DNA of 64,000 nt from contig NC_060236.1 of NCBI RefSeq assembly GCF_021155775.2, positions 22,396,238 to 22,460,237 on the forward strand. The letters run 5' to 3'. Below, piece by piece: positions 52,337 through 64,000 of the stretch; positions within the stretch are counted from its first letter, which is position 1; each line of letters begins with the position of its first letter. The DNA is from Neodiprion pinetum. Its lineage: Eukaryota > Arthropoda > Insecta > Hymenoptera > Diprionidae. The notes under the pieces were generated by a model. It worked only from the letters and a program-made list of their open reading frames with translations. It had not been told where the DNA came from and did no database searches. Made by a program: the position numbers and the translations under genes.

Positions 52337-55300
52337 ATGGAGGCGGTTCCTAGGCTGCCGATGATATCCTTCGAACTGAAAGTCAGTCCCGAACCGAGTT
52401 CATTTGGACCGAAACTGAAGCAGGTACTTATGTTTTGTACGATACGTCGTAAATGCATCGCATAACCGTCGCTCCTGCGTTCAATTTTAATTCGACTGCC
52501 GTTACCCTCATTTTTCAGTGTTTATCGCTTACTTTTTGTATGTTTATTTCCCAATCCATAGGCCAAAGAATAATATGCTCATTACACGATTTAGGCGTAT
52601 GTAAACTTCGTCTAACATCGATTACCGCTTTCTTTGTTCCCCCAGTACATACGTGATTTTTACAACGAGGATCCAGAGTCTTACAACAATGAGATCCATC
52701 AACTCGAATCCCTTAGGGCGACTGCTGTGCGGCCTCCGATTGATGTTACCGGTTGCAACTTGCTCAAGAAGTACTACTGTCAGGTGCACTTCCTACAAAG
52801 TCGCTTTCCCATGGGCCATGACGGGGCAGCTGCTGTCACTTTCACATGGTAAAAGCACTCCTAGAATGCAATTCCAGGCACAGCCATACTTCAATAATCT
52901 TTTAACTGGCCAAAACAATTTGAAAACTTTAGGAAAGACACATACGCCAACATGGTCTACTCGCTGGCCAACATCAGATTTGAGATAATATCCATTTTGT
53001 ATAATGTTGGGGCGGTGCACACTCAGCTTGGGGCCCAGACCGAACGGACTACTGCAGAGGGCATGAAAATGGCCTGTGCCCATTTTCAATGCGCCGCTTG
53101 GGCCTTCGACCACTTGAAGAACACTTATCCTCAGCCACCTGGTGTCGACTTGGCCCCCGATCTCATGACCTTTATGCATCAGCTGTGCCTTGGTCAAGCC
53201 CAGGAGTGTATATTAGAAAAAAGCATGCTAGACAATCGTAAAGCAACTATTGTTGGTATGACACTTCTGTCTTATTTCACTCGTTTCACCTGACAATTCG
53301 CAATCACCCGTACCGATTAATATGTGCTTGTTCTTTCCGATTTCACAGCCAAGGTAGCCACTCAAATAGTTGACTACTACAACTTGGCCTTAAACACGCT
53401 CGAGCAAGGAGGAAATGACGACGGCTCTGTTGCCGATACGGTCGGCAGCAAAATATACAAGGTACAAGTAATTGGAGCTTTGTGTTCCAACTGATACTTC
53501 TTGAAATTAAATCGTAAATTTTGTTGCGCTGAAGTTTAAGTCAAGTTGTTGTCCTGAACAGCAATAATATTAATAAAGCTTTATTACATCTCAGAGCTGG
53601 AAGCGGTATGTCCGTTTTAAAAAACTCTACTATCTGGCAGTATCTCAACTGTATCAAGGCCAGTCAGCAGAGGAGCAGCAGAAGATGGGAGAGAGGGTGG
53701 CATTCTATAATGCGGCACTGACAACACTAAACGAGGCTCGTGTTCTCTACACAAGCACAAAGGGAGGAGGCATAATGACGACCAATGAGGACAAAGAGGC
53801 TGTGGAGGATGCACTGACATTCACCAACGATGTCATTGAGGGTAAGCGAAAAGCAGCAAAGAACGAGAACGAATTTATTTACCACGAGGAGGTGCCGGAA
53901 AGGGATGCCCTGCCCTCGATAAAGGGTGCCTCTCTTGTCAGAGGAATTCCCTTTAGTGTTAGCGACTCTGAGGTTTCTGGTCCAGACATATTTGCCAGGT
54001 ATGCTTTACAATATTTTCAGATTGACAACAATCTAGTTAACTTCAATAAACTCCAGCAATTGTTTTGATTCCCAGATTAGTACCAATGAAGGTGCACGAG
54101 GCAAGCTCACTGTACTCGGAGGAGAAAGCAAAGGTGTTGCGATTAGTTGGAGCTAAGATAGAAGAACGAGATCAGCAGCTAGTCACATATCTAGCATCCC
54201 TACGATTAGAAAACTTGAGCCTTTGGGACCCTGACAACAAAGACTCCAACACTTTGGCGTTGCCCGAGGAATTGGCTGAACGTTGCGCTGCCTTAAATGC
54301 AAAACCAACTGCCATTCAGGATTTGGTTGATGCGATGGGGAAACTCGCCGATACTTACCATGATGTCGAAGCCATGCTGAAGGACATAGACGAGCTGTTA
54401 ACTCATGAAAAAACTCGGTATGTAACAGTTGATTGATACAATTATTTCTATCGACTTAATGATGTAACACTGATCAAACTATTTCGCTTTTCTAAAAACT
54501 TAGGTTAATTTTACTGTACTCTTACCATTGCAGAGAAACAGAGTATCAGGTGGTGCTTGGAAAGAGACCCCCATCCATAGTAGCAACGGATTTGACCCGT
54601 GAGGCCAACAAGTATCAAGAGGCTCATGCAAAGGCTTCAGAAAGCAACCAAGCACTGCACCGGGCGATGACTTTACATGTCAATAACCTGCGAATTCTCG
54701 CCCAACCGCTGACTGATCTGATGGCTCACGTTCCTTCCCCGAAGACTCGATCTAGCGGTAAGGCCTTCACGAGTTTACCATTGGGAAATGTAATTTCAGC
54801 AAATAGTTACTTGTACTTCAAGTGAGTTGTGTCCACGGCTTACAAAAAATTTTTTTCTTTTCATACAGGAAATGAAGCAGTAAAAAAGGAGAGTGACTCA
54901 ATTGCCAGAGAACTGAAACGAATACTGGGTAAAGTGGATGAAATGCGACGCCAACGGAGTGAACTGCACACGCAACTCAGAGACTCGATAGCTCAAGACG
55001 ACTTGACTCGACTTTTGGTCACCGCCAGCACAGAGCCAGGATCGCTGGATCGTTTGTTCGCGGAGCAGATAAGCAAGCACAATAGACTGGTAAGTGCAGC
55101 CGTCCGTCAGTTAACAAACCCATTTAGAATCATTTTGGGTCAGATTCAATACACAAAATTTGATCGACAGATCGGCCTGATAGAGCAAAACCTCGCTGCC
55201 CAAGACAACATCCTAACAGCCCTGACGGATGTCTATGCACGAAGCGCGGACTCCCGCAAGGCCGTTGAGGAGGTTCTGAAGCGACGTGACGCGATGGTAA

Positions 55301-58300
55301 ACTCGTTGATCTCGTCCTATGACGCATACGAAGATTTGCTGGCCAAGTCGTCCAAGGGGCTGGAATTTTATCGAAAACTCGAGACGAACGTCTCGAAGCT
55401 GCTGCAACGGGTCAAGAGCACGTGCAAAGTACAGGAGGAGGAGCGTGAGCAGATACTCGCGCGGAATAGCAAGACCAGCACAAAAGTGGTCGAGTTTGCC
55501 GCTTCAGAAGAACCGGCGCCGACCAGTGGGGGCCTCAAGCTGAAGGACTATCTCGCCTCCAGGCAGAAGGGCACGATCCCCACGGCAGCGGCAGTAGCAG
55601 CGCCGACCTATCAGAATCCGTATTACGGTCCGCAGCATGCAATTCAGTCGGGCTCGCCGCAGCCGCTTCCGGCTGTTCGGCCAGCGCCTGTAGGACAGGA
55701 AGGAAGCGACGCGACATCGGCCGGCGTCTCGGACTCTGCTGATCCTACAAGGGGATATCAATACCCTATGGCTTATACTGACTACTACACTACGCAGCGG
55801 GGATCCAGCGACTTGGCCCATGGCTATGGTCATTACACTGAATACGCCGTCGGCGGGTTGAACTCCAGCTTACCAAAGTCTGGTACTACTAACACATCCA
55901 GTACCTACCGCCAGGCTAACGGCGCGACCGACACGACGGAGGTCATCAGCTTCAACGGACAGTATAGTAACTACGAACAATCGCGCTATCCGCAAAATGA
56001 TCAGAATCAATATCCATCTGCTGCCATGCAGCAGTTGCACTACAATCCAGCCGCTTATACCTGTTATCCAGGATACTCGTACTCCGAGCAGGGCTACCTG
56101 CCACAGAATTCAGTGACTCCGCCGCAGAGTGGTCAGCCTGCACACTCGATTGCTGAGAATACTGATGCCGCTAAAGGAAATCCTCCAGGCACATTAACGC
56201 TCGGTGATAATCACCAGAATATGGTACAAGCCGGACTGCCTCTTAGGGAGGATCAGCAAAATCCGAATCAGGTCTCGAAGACACAGCCGCAGCTCAGCCA
56301 GAGCCAACAGATTGCTGGTCAGTTACTCCAGTATGAAACGCAGAACACCCAGCTGCAGCACAGCTTGCAGCAAATGTCTCAACAGAATTTACAAGTGCCG
56401 CAGACACCAGCTGCTCAGATTCCACCTCACAGTCACCAGTCCTATGCAACTAATCAACAAATGACATCTCAATATCAAGCTGTGATGCCAGGCCTGCAGC
56501 AACCAGTTTCTCAATCTCAATCTCAACCGATCTCTTCTCAATCTCACAATCTCCCCCCACTGAGCCACGAGAGTGCGCAGTCGTCGATCGGTATTCCAAC
56601 GCAGTATTCGCAGTCCCAATACTCTAGCAGCACATACACAAATCCATATCCGCCAGGTGTGCACCAGAATCAACAGGGCTATTCAAACTCCACGTCATCC
56701 CAGCATCAGCAGATTCAATCACAGCTGCAATCACATCATGGACAGTCTGGAGCCCAGGTTCAGCGGAGTAACATAGTACAGGGGCAAAACACACACGTCA
56801 CTCAGAGTTATTCCAATAGCCAGCCAAGCTATGAAGGCTATCAGAATGCTTACGGTGCAACGGGATATCAAACGCAAACTACACAGAATTCGACGATACC
56901 ACAAAGCTATGTAGCAGACAGCTACAGTAACCATTCCGAGATGATACAGAGCCATGCCAAATCGTACTCCACTGCACAGAGTTGTTATCCTCAAAATTAT
57001 CCTTACTCGTCTCTCCAGGGCAGTCAGTTTCCTGGTCAGATGCAGTACCAGGGCTACTCACAGAGGTACGAGAACACTTACAATGCACCTCTGCAAACAG
57101 ATTCGTACAAAGGTCATCCTGGCTACACTTATGACGCAATGACCGGAGGCTATCAGTATAGCTCCGGCTACCAAAATTCGCAGATTGCACAGCCTGAGGT
57201 AAGCAGTATTGTTGAAACCAGCAGCGGCTCGATACTTCAGCAGAATCAGGCGTCCAGCAATTATGCGCCTCAAGATGCCAACACGCAGTACACCATCGCC
57301 AGCAATAATAATGGCACCAATCACACACCATCATCTCAGTACAATCAGCAATCCTACCAAACACCGAACTACGATCAGGCCTACTACACACCACCGTACA
57401 GCCATCAAGGACAAGGTGAGCTGACGTCATATTTTATTACTGCACGATCAGATTCTTCTACAATTGTGATTGTTCTTTCTTGTATATATTATTATATTCT
57501 GAGAGGTAGTTATGCCCTGTACATAATTCATAGATCTAACTTTATAATCTCATGAATGTAGTGTGTTTTGTTAAATGGAAAAGACTGACATACCAGGGGG
57601 GGGGGTTGACCTATGAGTTATATTGGTAACTATTGTTACCACCTATTCACCATTAATTTTTTAAATATTTAGAGTATTTTAAAAATATTTTACTTTTCAA
57701 CATACTTCAATGTGGGTTATTACTATTTCCGACAGTATCCTAACATGTCTCCAAAACCTAAGAGTAATTATTGCAATGTGTTGTTATGGACATATAATTG
57801 TAAAAAATCGTGAAAATTGAAAGAATAATTCAGTTGCGAGAAATGACCCCTATAAGCATATAAATATTCTATGAAAATTGTATGTGTTTCGGGTTACTGA
57901 ATCATAATTTGAAATCAGATTTTGAAAATTCAAGATGGCAAATCCAATATGCCAGTCGAAAATTTCAAATTTGATTAAATCTAGACAAAAAACTGTCAGG
58001 GGTTTCTTGGGTCGCTGATTGAATTGTTGATTTGAATTCCGACGATTTGACTCCAGATTCACAGTCGGCAACCCCAAAAACCTCAGATAAAATTAAAAAA
58101 TTTTTTCCGCCATATTGGATCTGCCATCTTGATCTTCTTGAATTCTGAATTTTCAAAATCTGACTTCACATTCGTAATCAGAGTTTCCAAAGACCCTAAG
58201 AAACCATATTGTTATAAAAATTGTCTCAGCACAATAATGTGTAACTCAAAGGATCAATCATAAATTACAAAGAAACAGCGTGGCCGTGCCTTTGATTTTT

Positions 58301-60369
58301 TTTTTCTGGTTTGCTATTCAGTATCGTAATGTTTTTTGTCACAGAAACTAGTAGATCTGAAACCACAAACCAGAACGGACGAACGCAGACGTACATGCAA
58401 GCAACGAATAATGCGACGAACACGACAACGAGTCCGTCGGTGGAGGAGAAGACAATGGAGATACATTCGGACAAGCCGAAGTCCAACATAGATTTGTTGG
58501 CAGACCTCGAATTTAGCATAAATCATGCCCCTCTGGTTCCTGAAGTGAACCCCGTGAGTAAACCAGATGGTAAAAGCAACAGCACCGATGGTGAGAAGGT
58601 GTTGAAACCTTTGCCGAAGGCCAGTGATGAAGTGCCTACCAAACCGGAACTGGAGATTGAGACAAAAAGTGAAGAAAAGATGGAAAATCTACAGATCGTT
58701 TGGGACACCTGGTACAACGATGTTCAACCAAAAAAGGACCCGCTCGGAGATCCACAGGCATTGCAAAAGTTTGCTTATGATGTTGAAAAGTATGAGAAGT
58801 TTATGGATAGCTTGCTGACGAAGACGCTGAGCGGTGCAACGACACTGGACATTAAATGGAAAGAAGTTCGGGACTTTCAGGTGCGTGTGCAGCTCTATTT
58901 CCTCTGGTTATTTCATTCTCAAATTGCCAATTTTCGATTTTTCTATGCTGATGTGAGTAATATTCAAAACGGTGATCGTTTTTTAGGAACGAGAGGAACA
59001 AAAACAGTCCACGCTTATTGCGCTTGCTCACACTGCAGAAAACAGGTCCCTGGGATCTGTTCCTTACGATTCATCGAGGGTCCAACTCGACGTTAAGGAT
59101 TTTTACATAAACGCGTCCCACGTCAAAGACATAACGCCGTGCATACCAGTTGCTTTCATCATTGCGCAAGCTCCAACCGCCGACACAGTGATGAACTTCT
59201 GGACAATGATCTGGGAACAAGAGTGCGAAGTTGTCGCTTGCCTGGCTTCGAATTTGCAGGTTCACAATTAATCGATACAGGCTTGATATAATAATGTTTT
59301 CTAGTCTTTATACCCGAGTGAGATTTTATGTACAATAACGATCTTCTATTACGTGCAGTTGAATAACGAAATTTACTGGCCAATGGCAAAGGGAGAAGAC
59401 TTGATCGTTGGCAATTTCATATTGTCATTGGAGAGCAGCATAGACCACACGACTTATGTCCAAAGAATAATATCCTTGAAAGACACAGAGAAGAAAACGT
59501 CGCGTATTGTGGTGCACATGCAGTTCACTATGTGGCCAGTTAAGTTAGTATTTTTCAATGGCCAATAATTGATGCCACATTAGTATCCGTGTTAAGCATT
59601 CGCTAAAGAACAAAATCTACCCTATTTCAGTGGTTATCCAAGCAGTCCCGGGCCTTTACTTACTTTTTCGAATGATACGCTTTCGGAACAGGCCTTGAGA
59701 CGATCTCGTAGGCCGATAGTGGTACACTGCGTCGACGGCGGTACACTCAGTGGGTTATTCTTGCTGGCCGTAGCTTCTGTGTGTAACGTGCGAGCTGGAC
59801 GCGGACTTGTCGATGCAGGTCTTGTGTTTTCAACCCTAGTCAGATTTCGGAAGTCCCTTGTCGATCAGGACTCTCTGTTGTTCGCTTATCGTACGATTTT
59901 GTACCACGCTCAAGACACCCTCATGAAACGTAAGTGCTCTGCTCTCTAGTGTCATTTTGCACTAGGAAAACTTTTTTTTTTCGTGGTAACATGACGCCTG
60001 ATCTGTAATTGCCCACAGGCGGAATTTTGTCCTCATCACGGTCAACGTTCGAGTGCTTCGATGGAAACAAATCAAGGAAGGGAAGAAGCAAGATACAGCA
60101 GCGGCATCCTTCGGATGACTTTCTTCACAACCTGGCAGCGGGCATGCTGCGCACTTCGCAAGATTTTGTTACAGGTATTATTCTTTTTTCAGTTACACAG
60201 TACGCACCTATTAAACCTTTTTCACTCTACCGTTTCAGGTGGCTCGAAAGGCTCTTTGTCTGACAGTTTGTCGTCGACAACATCTATCGAAACCCGCGAA
60301 AAATCCGAGGAAGTTAAACCCGTGGATCCTCTGAGTCAGCTAGACCCTATGTGGTCGATTAGGAAATAA
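52337..60369 (+). CDS. mop: HD-PTP/PTPN23 homologue (Myopic), predicted pseudophosphatase
   Basis: Endosomal BRO1-family scaffold that works with ESCRT proteins in receptor sorting. Exons: 52337-52423, 52646-52848, 52933-53255, 53349-53461, 53595-53998, 54076-54417, 54534-54757, 54869-55089, 55171-57415, 58345-58880, 58987-59259, 59359-59543, 59631-59929, 60019-60174, 60239-60369; 1913 aa. BRO1 domain about residues 8-375 (GQAQECILEKSMLDNRK is diagnostic), coiled V domain to about 740, then a long Gln/Tyr/Pro/Ser-rich region to about 1390, then a PTP domain about 1515-1840. The PTP signature reads HCVDGGTLSG: C1752 is present but the P-loop Arg is L1758, and the WPD Asp is V1718. The intron 55090-55170 is 81 nt, in frame and stop-free. 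A MITE occupies the intron at 57605-58257. Confidence 0.93.
57605..58257. mobile_element. Diverged piggyBac-like MITE in HD-PTP intron
   Basis: The ends TTGACCTATGAGTTA and TAACTCAAAGGATCAA resemble the TTAACCCTTTGAGTCA termini at 35786. The interior shares GGGTCGCTGATT (near 58009) and CAATAATGTGTAACTCAAAGG with CAATAATGTGTGACTCAAAGG of the Gpo-upstream copy. Diverged, so older. Confidence 0.6.
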
Positions 60370-61868
60370 GGAACGGATGGATTGTTTGATTGAAATGTCT
60401 TCTTTTTCGGCACTTATACTCGAAATGATTTTTGCTATAGAAGAGACCGGCTCGATGATTCATTTTAAGGAGATTATTACGTTAAACGTATGTGTGCACG
60501 GTATAAAGAATCAGTATAATTTCTTAATTTATATGAAGTTAATGATATACATTGTACAGTTATAATTTGTACAAAATATTAATTGACCAGTTACTCTGTT
60601 GAATGATAATTTTGATCCAGAATAATGCTATCATTTTACAATCACACAAATGTATATATCAATATAATATTTACTAGGGTTGTGCGGATTTCCGAAATCT
60701 CAGAGAAAATAATTCGGGTTCGGGACGGGTTTGTATCGGATTGGGTTTTTTTCGAAATCTTTGGAAAACGAAAAATTTTTGAGAAACCCGAATCGTAGCT
60801 AACCTAACTTACCTAATGTTTTGCTGGACAAATACTGAATAGTAATGGTAAATATTATATCTAAATGACATCAATATTTTCAGTAAAAAGTATATCACCT
60901 TTCGTCGGAAGATCCGAGAATTTCGAAAATTTTGACGTTACTGATGTTTTCGGGGATCCCGAGATTTCCGAGAACTCAACCCGAAACAAATAAATTTTTC
61001 CCGACCCGTCCAAAAGAATTCTGCTACCCGCACAGCCGTAAGATTTACTATAATAGACATATAGGCATATGCATTTCCTCTTACATAGGTAATATAAGGT
61101 GAGGAAGTTTTTCAGGGTTATTACCAGACACGATATTTCCAACCCTAGCCTAGACTTGTTGAACTTGGTAATTTCGGTATGTAGTGTTGGGTTATTCTAT
61201 TATTATTATTATTATTTACAATCCAATCCTTTAAACAATCAACACGCATACTTGACTGAATTATTATTATATGAATTATACGACGTATGTATGTAACCAC
61301 ACACTACGGAAATAAATCCTGCTAGAATAATTGAAATTATAAAAATTACTAAATTTGCAACAGGATTAGTCACCGAATAGTTTTTTTTTTATTACTACGC
61401 AGATAATCTTCAAACAGGAATATAGTAAAAAAAAGGTTGAAAAGTACAACCAAAGCTCACTCAGTTTGAAGTTTATTAAAACTTTCTCAGTAGAGAAAAG
61501 TAGAACAATGTGATTTCTCTACAAAGTTCTTAGCTTTTTCAAACTTAATTCTCAGTTTTGAGAGAAGCTGGGTAATATGCTTTTTCTCGGCCAACACGTT
61601 TAAATCTTATGGAATCTATTTAATGCCCGTAAGACCGTGCTCCTGGCCCTCCTGGCCACAGGCAACATCACTGACTGAATATATCGGTGGGCAACATCGA
61701 ATTTTTCACAGCGTTCCTATCCACAGGCACTGTAAATTTTTTCTTACTCCACTACCAGATGGCGGCTCAATCGTCTCTAAAATTTACGCTGCAAGCGGGG
61801 GGTGGCGTCGTCAATAGTCAGTTGCGCGCGGGCATCGGATCGCGTCGTACTGCATTAGCTGACGTGTG
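60370..61868. other. HD-PTP 3' flank and spire upstream region
   Basis: AT-rich 3' flank, one candidate MITE (60677-61037, listed separately), a (TTA)n stretch near 61198-61215, and from about 61620 the likely spire 5' UTR/promoter. No coding sequence recognised before the spire start. Confidence 0.45.
60677..61037. mobile_element. Candidate MITE with GGYTGTGCGGRT termini
   Basis: Left end GGGTTGTGCGGAT (60677) and right end ACCCGCACAGCC (ending 61037) are inverted. Inner matches include TTCCGAAATCTC against GAGATTTCCGAG. The arms are diverged and I could not identify a clean target-site duplication. Confidence 0.45.
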
Positions 61869-62983
61869 ATGGCACTTGATGTAACGGCCATAGCGGAGTA
61901 CAACGACGACGAAAAAAGCAAAGAGGCGTTTGTAGAAACGGAGACTGGTGATAATAGCGAAACTTCGTCAGCGCACGTCGGTCCCGTCAGCCGTTGTCGG
62001 GCTGCGCGGAATATCGCCGCTGATAACGATAACAGTGCTAAACGAGGAGTACGGTGGTGTGCGGTGCGAAGTGCTGGTGCTAGTTTCAGTGACGATAACA
62101 ACAACGAGCAGAACAATAATGATGAGAACGAGAATGACAATGATGATAACAACAACGTTGACGATAACGCAAGGAGGGGAGTGAACGACGGTGATCGTCC
62201 AACGTTCGGCGCTCGCGGTGAGTTTGAATCGGAGTTCGATCAAAGCGAACAATTATCGTTCAAAGCGTTGGGCCGTAGCCATTCGGCCTCCGGAGATAAG
62301 AACAATTACAACAACAATAATCGTAGAGCGGAACGGGTTCACGTGAATGAGCGTGGTCGTTGCGCGGGGGAGGAAATCAATGGTAGCATCGAGAGCGTCA
62401 GCGGCAGCAGAAGCATCGGCTTGTTGGGCCGGACCGCAACAATCGGCGAATTAGGCATGATCGCAGAATCCCCCATTTCTAACTCGGGCGATAACAGCGG
62501 CAAGAATGCAAACTGGAGAAACAGTGAACGCCTCGCGGAAGTCGCGATGACCGCCGCAGCGGGCGGCGACGAGGAGGAGTCAGCCCTCGCCCGCATCGTC
62601 TCCCGAAACGAGCGCGACCACCGAGCTACCAGATCCTGCGAAAACACCCCGGTCACAGCTAGCTGCTGTCCGACGATCGTCCGAAGCGGCAAGAAGCTTC
62701 ATCAGCCACCTAGGCCTCGGTGTAGGCTTAACGCCGACAATTGTCTCAGCCTCCGCGACATCCTTCTGTCGTTTAATGGTCCGATCAGCGAGGAGCAGGC
62801 CTGGGCTCTCTGCTATCAGTGCGCCAGGTGCTTCAAGAACGCGATTTTTTCCCACCCTCATCCCTCACCTCGGAACGACGACCGTCTCTACCACGTCACC
62901 GAACTCTCCCACGTCCTCCTCCACAGGGACGGCGACGTGCATCAGTCAACCATGCGCAACTCACCGAATAATGCCGATACAGG
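61869..62983 (+). CDS. spir: Spire actin nucleator, 5' exon, partial
   Basis: Actin nucleation factor that works with formins through its KIND and WH2 domains in vesicle traffic and oocyte polarity. One coding exon of 371 codons plus two bases lies in the window, ending at donor GTAAGT; the rest is off the right edge. Residues 1-290 are low complexity: rich in Asn/Asp (DDNNNEQNNNDENEND), Ser, Gly and Arg. The KIND domain starts at about residue 291: LSLRDILLSFNGPISEEQAW then ALCYQCARC, matching the Spire pattern SLEEIL...INEEQAWAVCYQC. A VTELSHVLLHRDGDVH segment follows. WH2 and FYVE-like parts are not in the window. Start: ATG at 61869, preceded by GTG in frame. Confidence 0.88.
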
Positions 62984-64000
62984 TAAGTTACGACTGTTGA
63001 TTTGCCTTCGCAGCGTGCAGCGATGCGTGTTTGGAATTGATCAAGGATGTAACGAAAGTTGGTGTAGTTGAAAATTTTTAATTCATTTCTGAAAGTTTTC
63101 TAACGTATCCGTCTGCCAGAAGACAGTGCAGTCTCTCAATAGGGCCGCTTTTCCTCGCTTTCGTACTCGGCTGCTGTCCCACGCTCCCCATCCCAAGTTT
63201 ATCTTTGAAGCACAACTCTCAATAGGGCGAAGCCGCAAATGCAATGGCTGTGTCATTTATTTTACCACATAAACAAACCCATTCCCATTTAAATACACGA
63301 TCTTTCGTGTAAATCGTTTACACGAATAATTATGTATAAAAAAAAAGGGATATGTTAGTAAAATATTGACACACAAGTATTTTTCCAGGTTAAAATAAAA
63401 TTAAATGATGGTCTAACCGATGTATACAATTAAATGTATCGGCGCGTCCATGACCGGCTGCTGGCCCTAATGAGAGAATTTTCGACTTTTTCGTGACACG
63501 ACGCGACGCTCGCGCGAAGGTGACACCACGAAGGTGGTGGACCTTCGATTCCTGGAAAATCTCTTACCCTCTTGTACCGTTGCAGTTCTATTGAGAGAGT
63601 ACACGGTACATGCGGTGTTTTGGTAGTATCATCTGTAATGGAAAGAAATCCGGACGCCTGTATCGTGCAGGAATCGCGAATAGAATTATCCGGGACACCT
63701 GCTCGCTCGCCTGCCCGGCGCGCCGGGTAGGAGAGGTGTTGTTTTGATTCCGGTCGGATAGTAGGTGAGATCCTCCTCTGGGTTGGGTCAGGTCGCACAT
63801 CCGGTTAACGCACTTCGCCCACGCCGCGCATAGTATACAATGTAGCATTATATACATATCAGTAGATATAGAGAACATCGAAGGAAGCGAATCTGCAGCG
63901 AGGCGAGGCACTGCTAAATCGGGTGAGCGGGAACGGATTTTCTGCAGGCAAGGTCGCGCTTCATCGATCAATACGGGCGCCCACACCGGATCGTGTCACA
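62984..64000. other. Spire intron (partial)
   Basis: Intronic sequence to the window end. It contains a short direct repeat CTCTCAATAGGGC (near 63134 and 63216) with a related inverted copy near 63585. No exon continuing the KIND domain was found. Confidence 0.5.

Noticed and set aside
61629..61640. GTAAGACCGTG matching the terminus of the 21870-22168 element
   Set aside because: Only 11 bp, with no partner end or target-site duplication nearby; probably chance.

Overview
The window is eukaryotic nuclear DNA, almost certainly from an insect. Genes are split by short GT-AG introns, and the set includes an arthropod chitin synthase, a Spps/Sp1-like factor, Spire, Cullin-3 and an HD-PTP/Myopic homologue. 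Protein similarity and intron style suggest Hymenoptera, but this cannot be settled without a search. Exon structures were built by hand from reading-frame continuity, splice signals and remembered family alignments.

Layout: 1-5391 lies inside an intron of a minus-strand chitin synthase (first four coding exons 5392-6621; the catalytic part lies beyond the left edge). This intron holds a near-perfect inverted duplication of about 4.4 kb built from nested transposable elements. After a gene-poor stretch come an MPND-like JAMM protein (13319-15572, minus), the cysteine desulfurase Nfs1 (17023-19579, plus), an atypical Rab-like GTPase (19915-20772, minus), the Ragulator subunit LAMTOR4 (21173-21567, minus) and NADP isocitrate dehydrogenase (23040-25102, plus). 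Then follow Cul3 (27154-32158, plus), mitochondrial glycerol-3-phosphate dehydrogenase (36574-41573, plus), an Spps/Sp1-like zinc-finger factor with polyglutamine tracts (44305-49197, plus), Sec61 beta (50495-51542, minus), HD-PTP/myopic (52337-60369, plus) and the 5' end of spire (61869-62983, plus; continues past the right edge).

The genes are mostly unrelated housekeeping functions: mitochondrial metabolism (Nfs1, Idh, Gpo), lysosome/endosome traffic and signalling (LAMTOR4, HD-PTP, Rab-like), ubiquitin chemistry (Cul3, MPND) and ER translocation (Sec61b). Several lie head to head (MPND/Nfs1, LAMTOR4/Idh, Sec61b/HD-PTP). No operon-like or defence-like cluster is visible.

The most interesting signals are: (i) two adjacent, homologous, same-phase exons in the Gpo gene encoding alternative second EF-hands, separated by only 48 bp; (ii) the long palindrome in the chitin synthase intron, with nested elements and target-site duplications mirrored on both arms; (iii) HD-PTP with both catalytic signatures degraded (WPD to WPV, HCX5R to HCX5L); (iv) a possible alternative terminal exon truncating Cul3; (v) several non-autonomous TIR elements with readable target-site duplications, including a TTAA-flanked piggyBac-like family.
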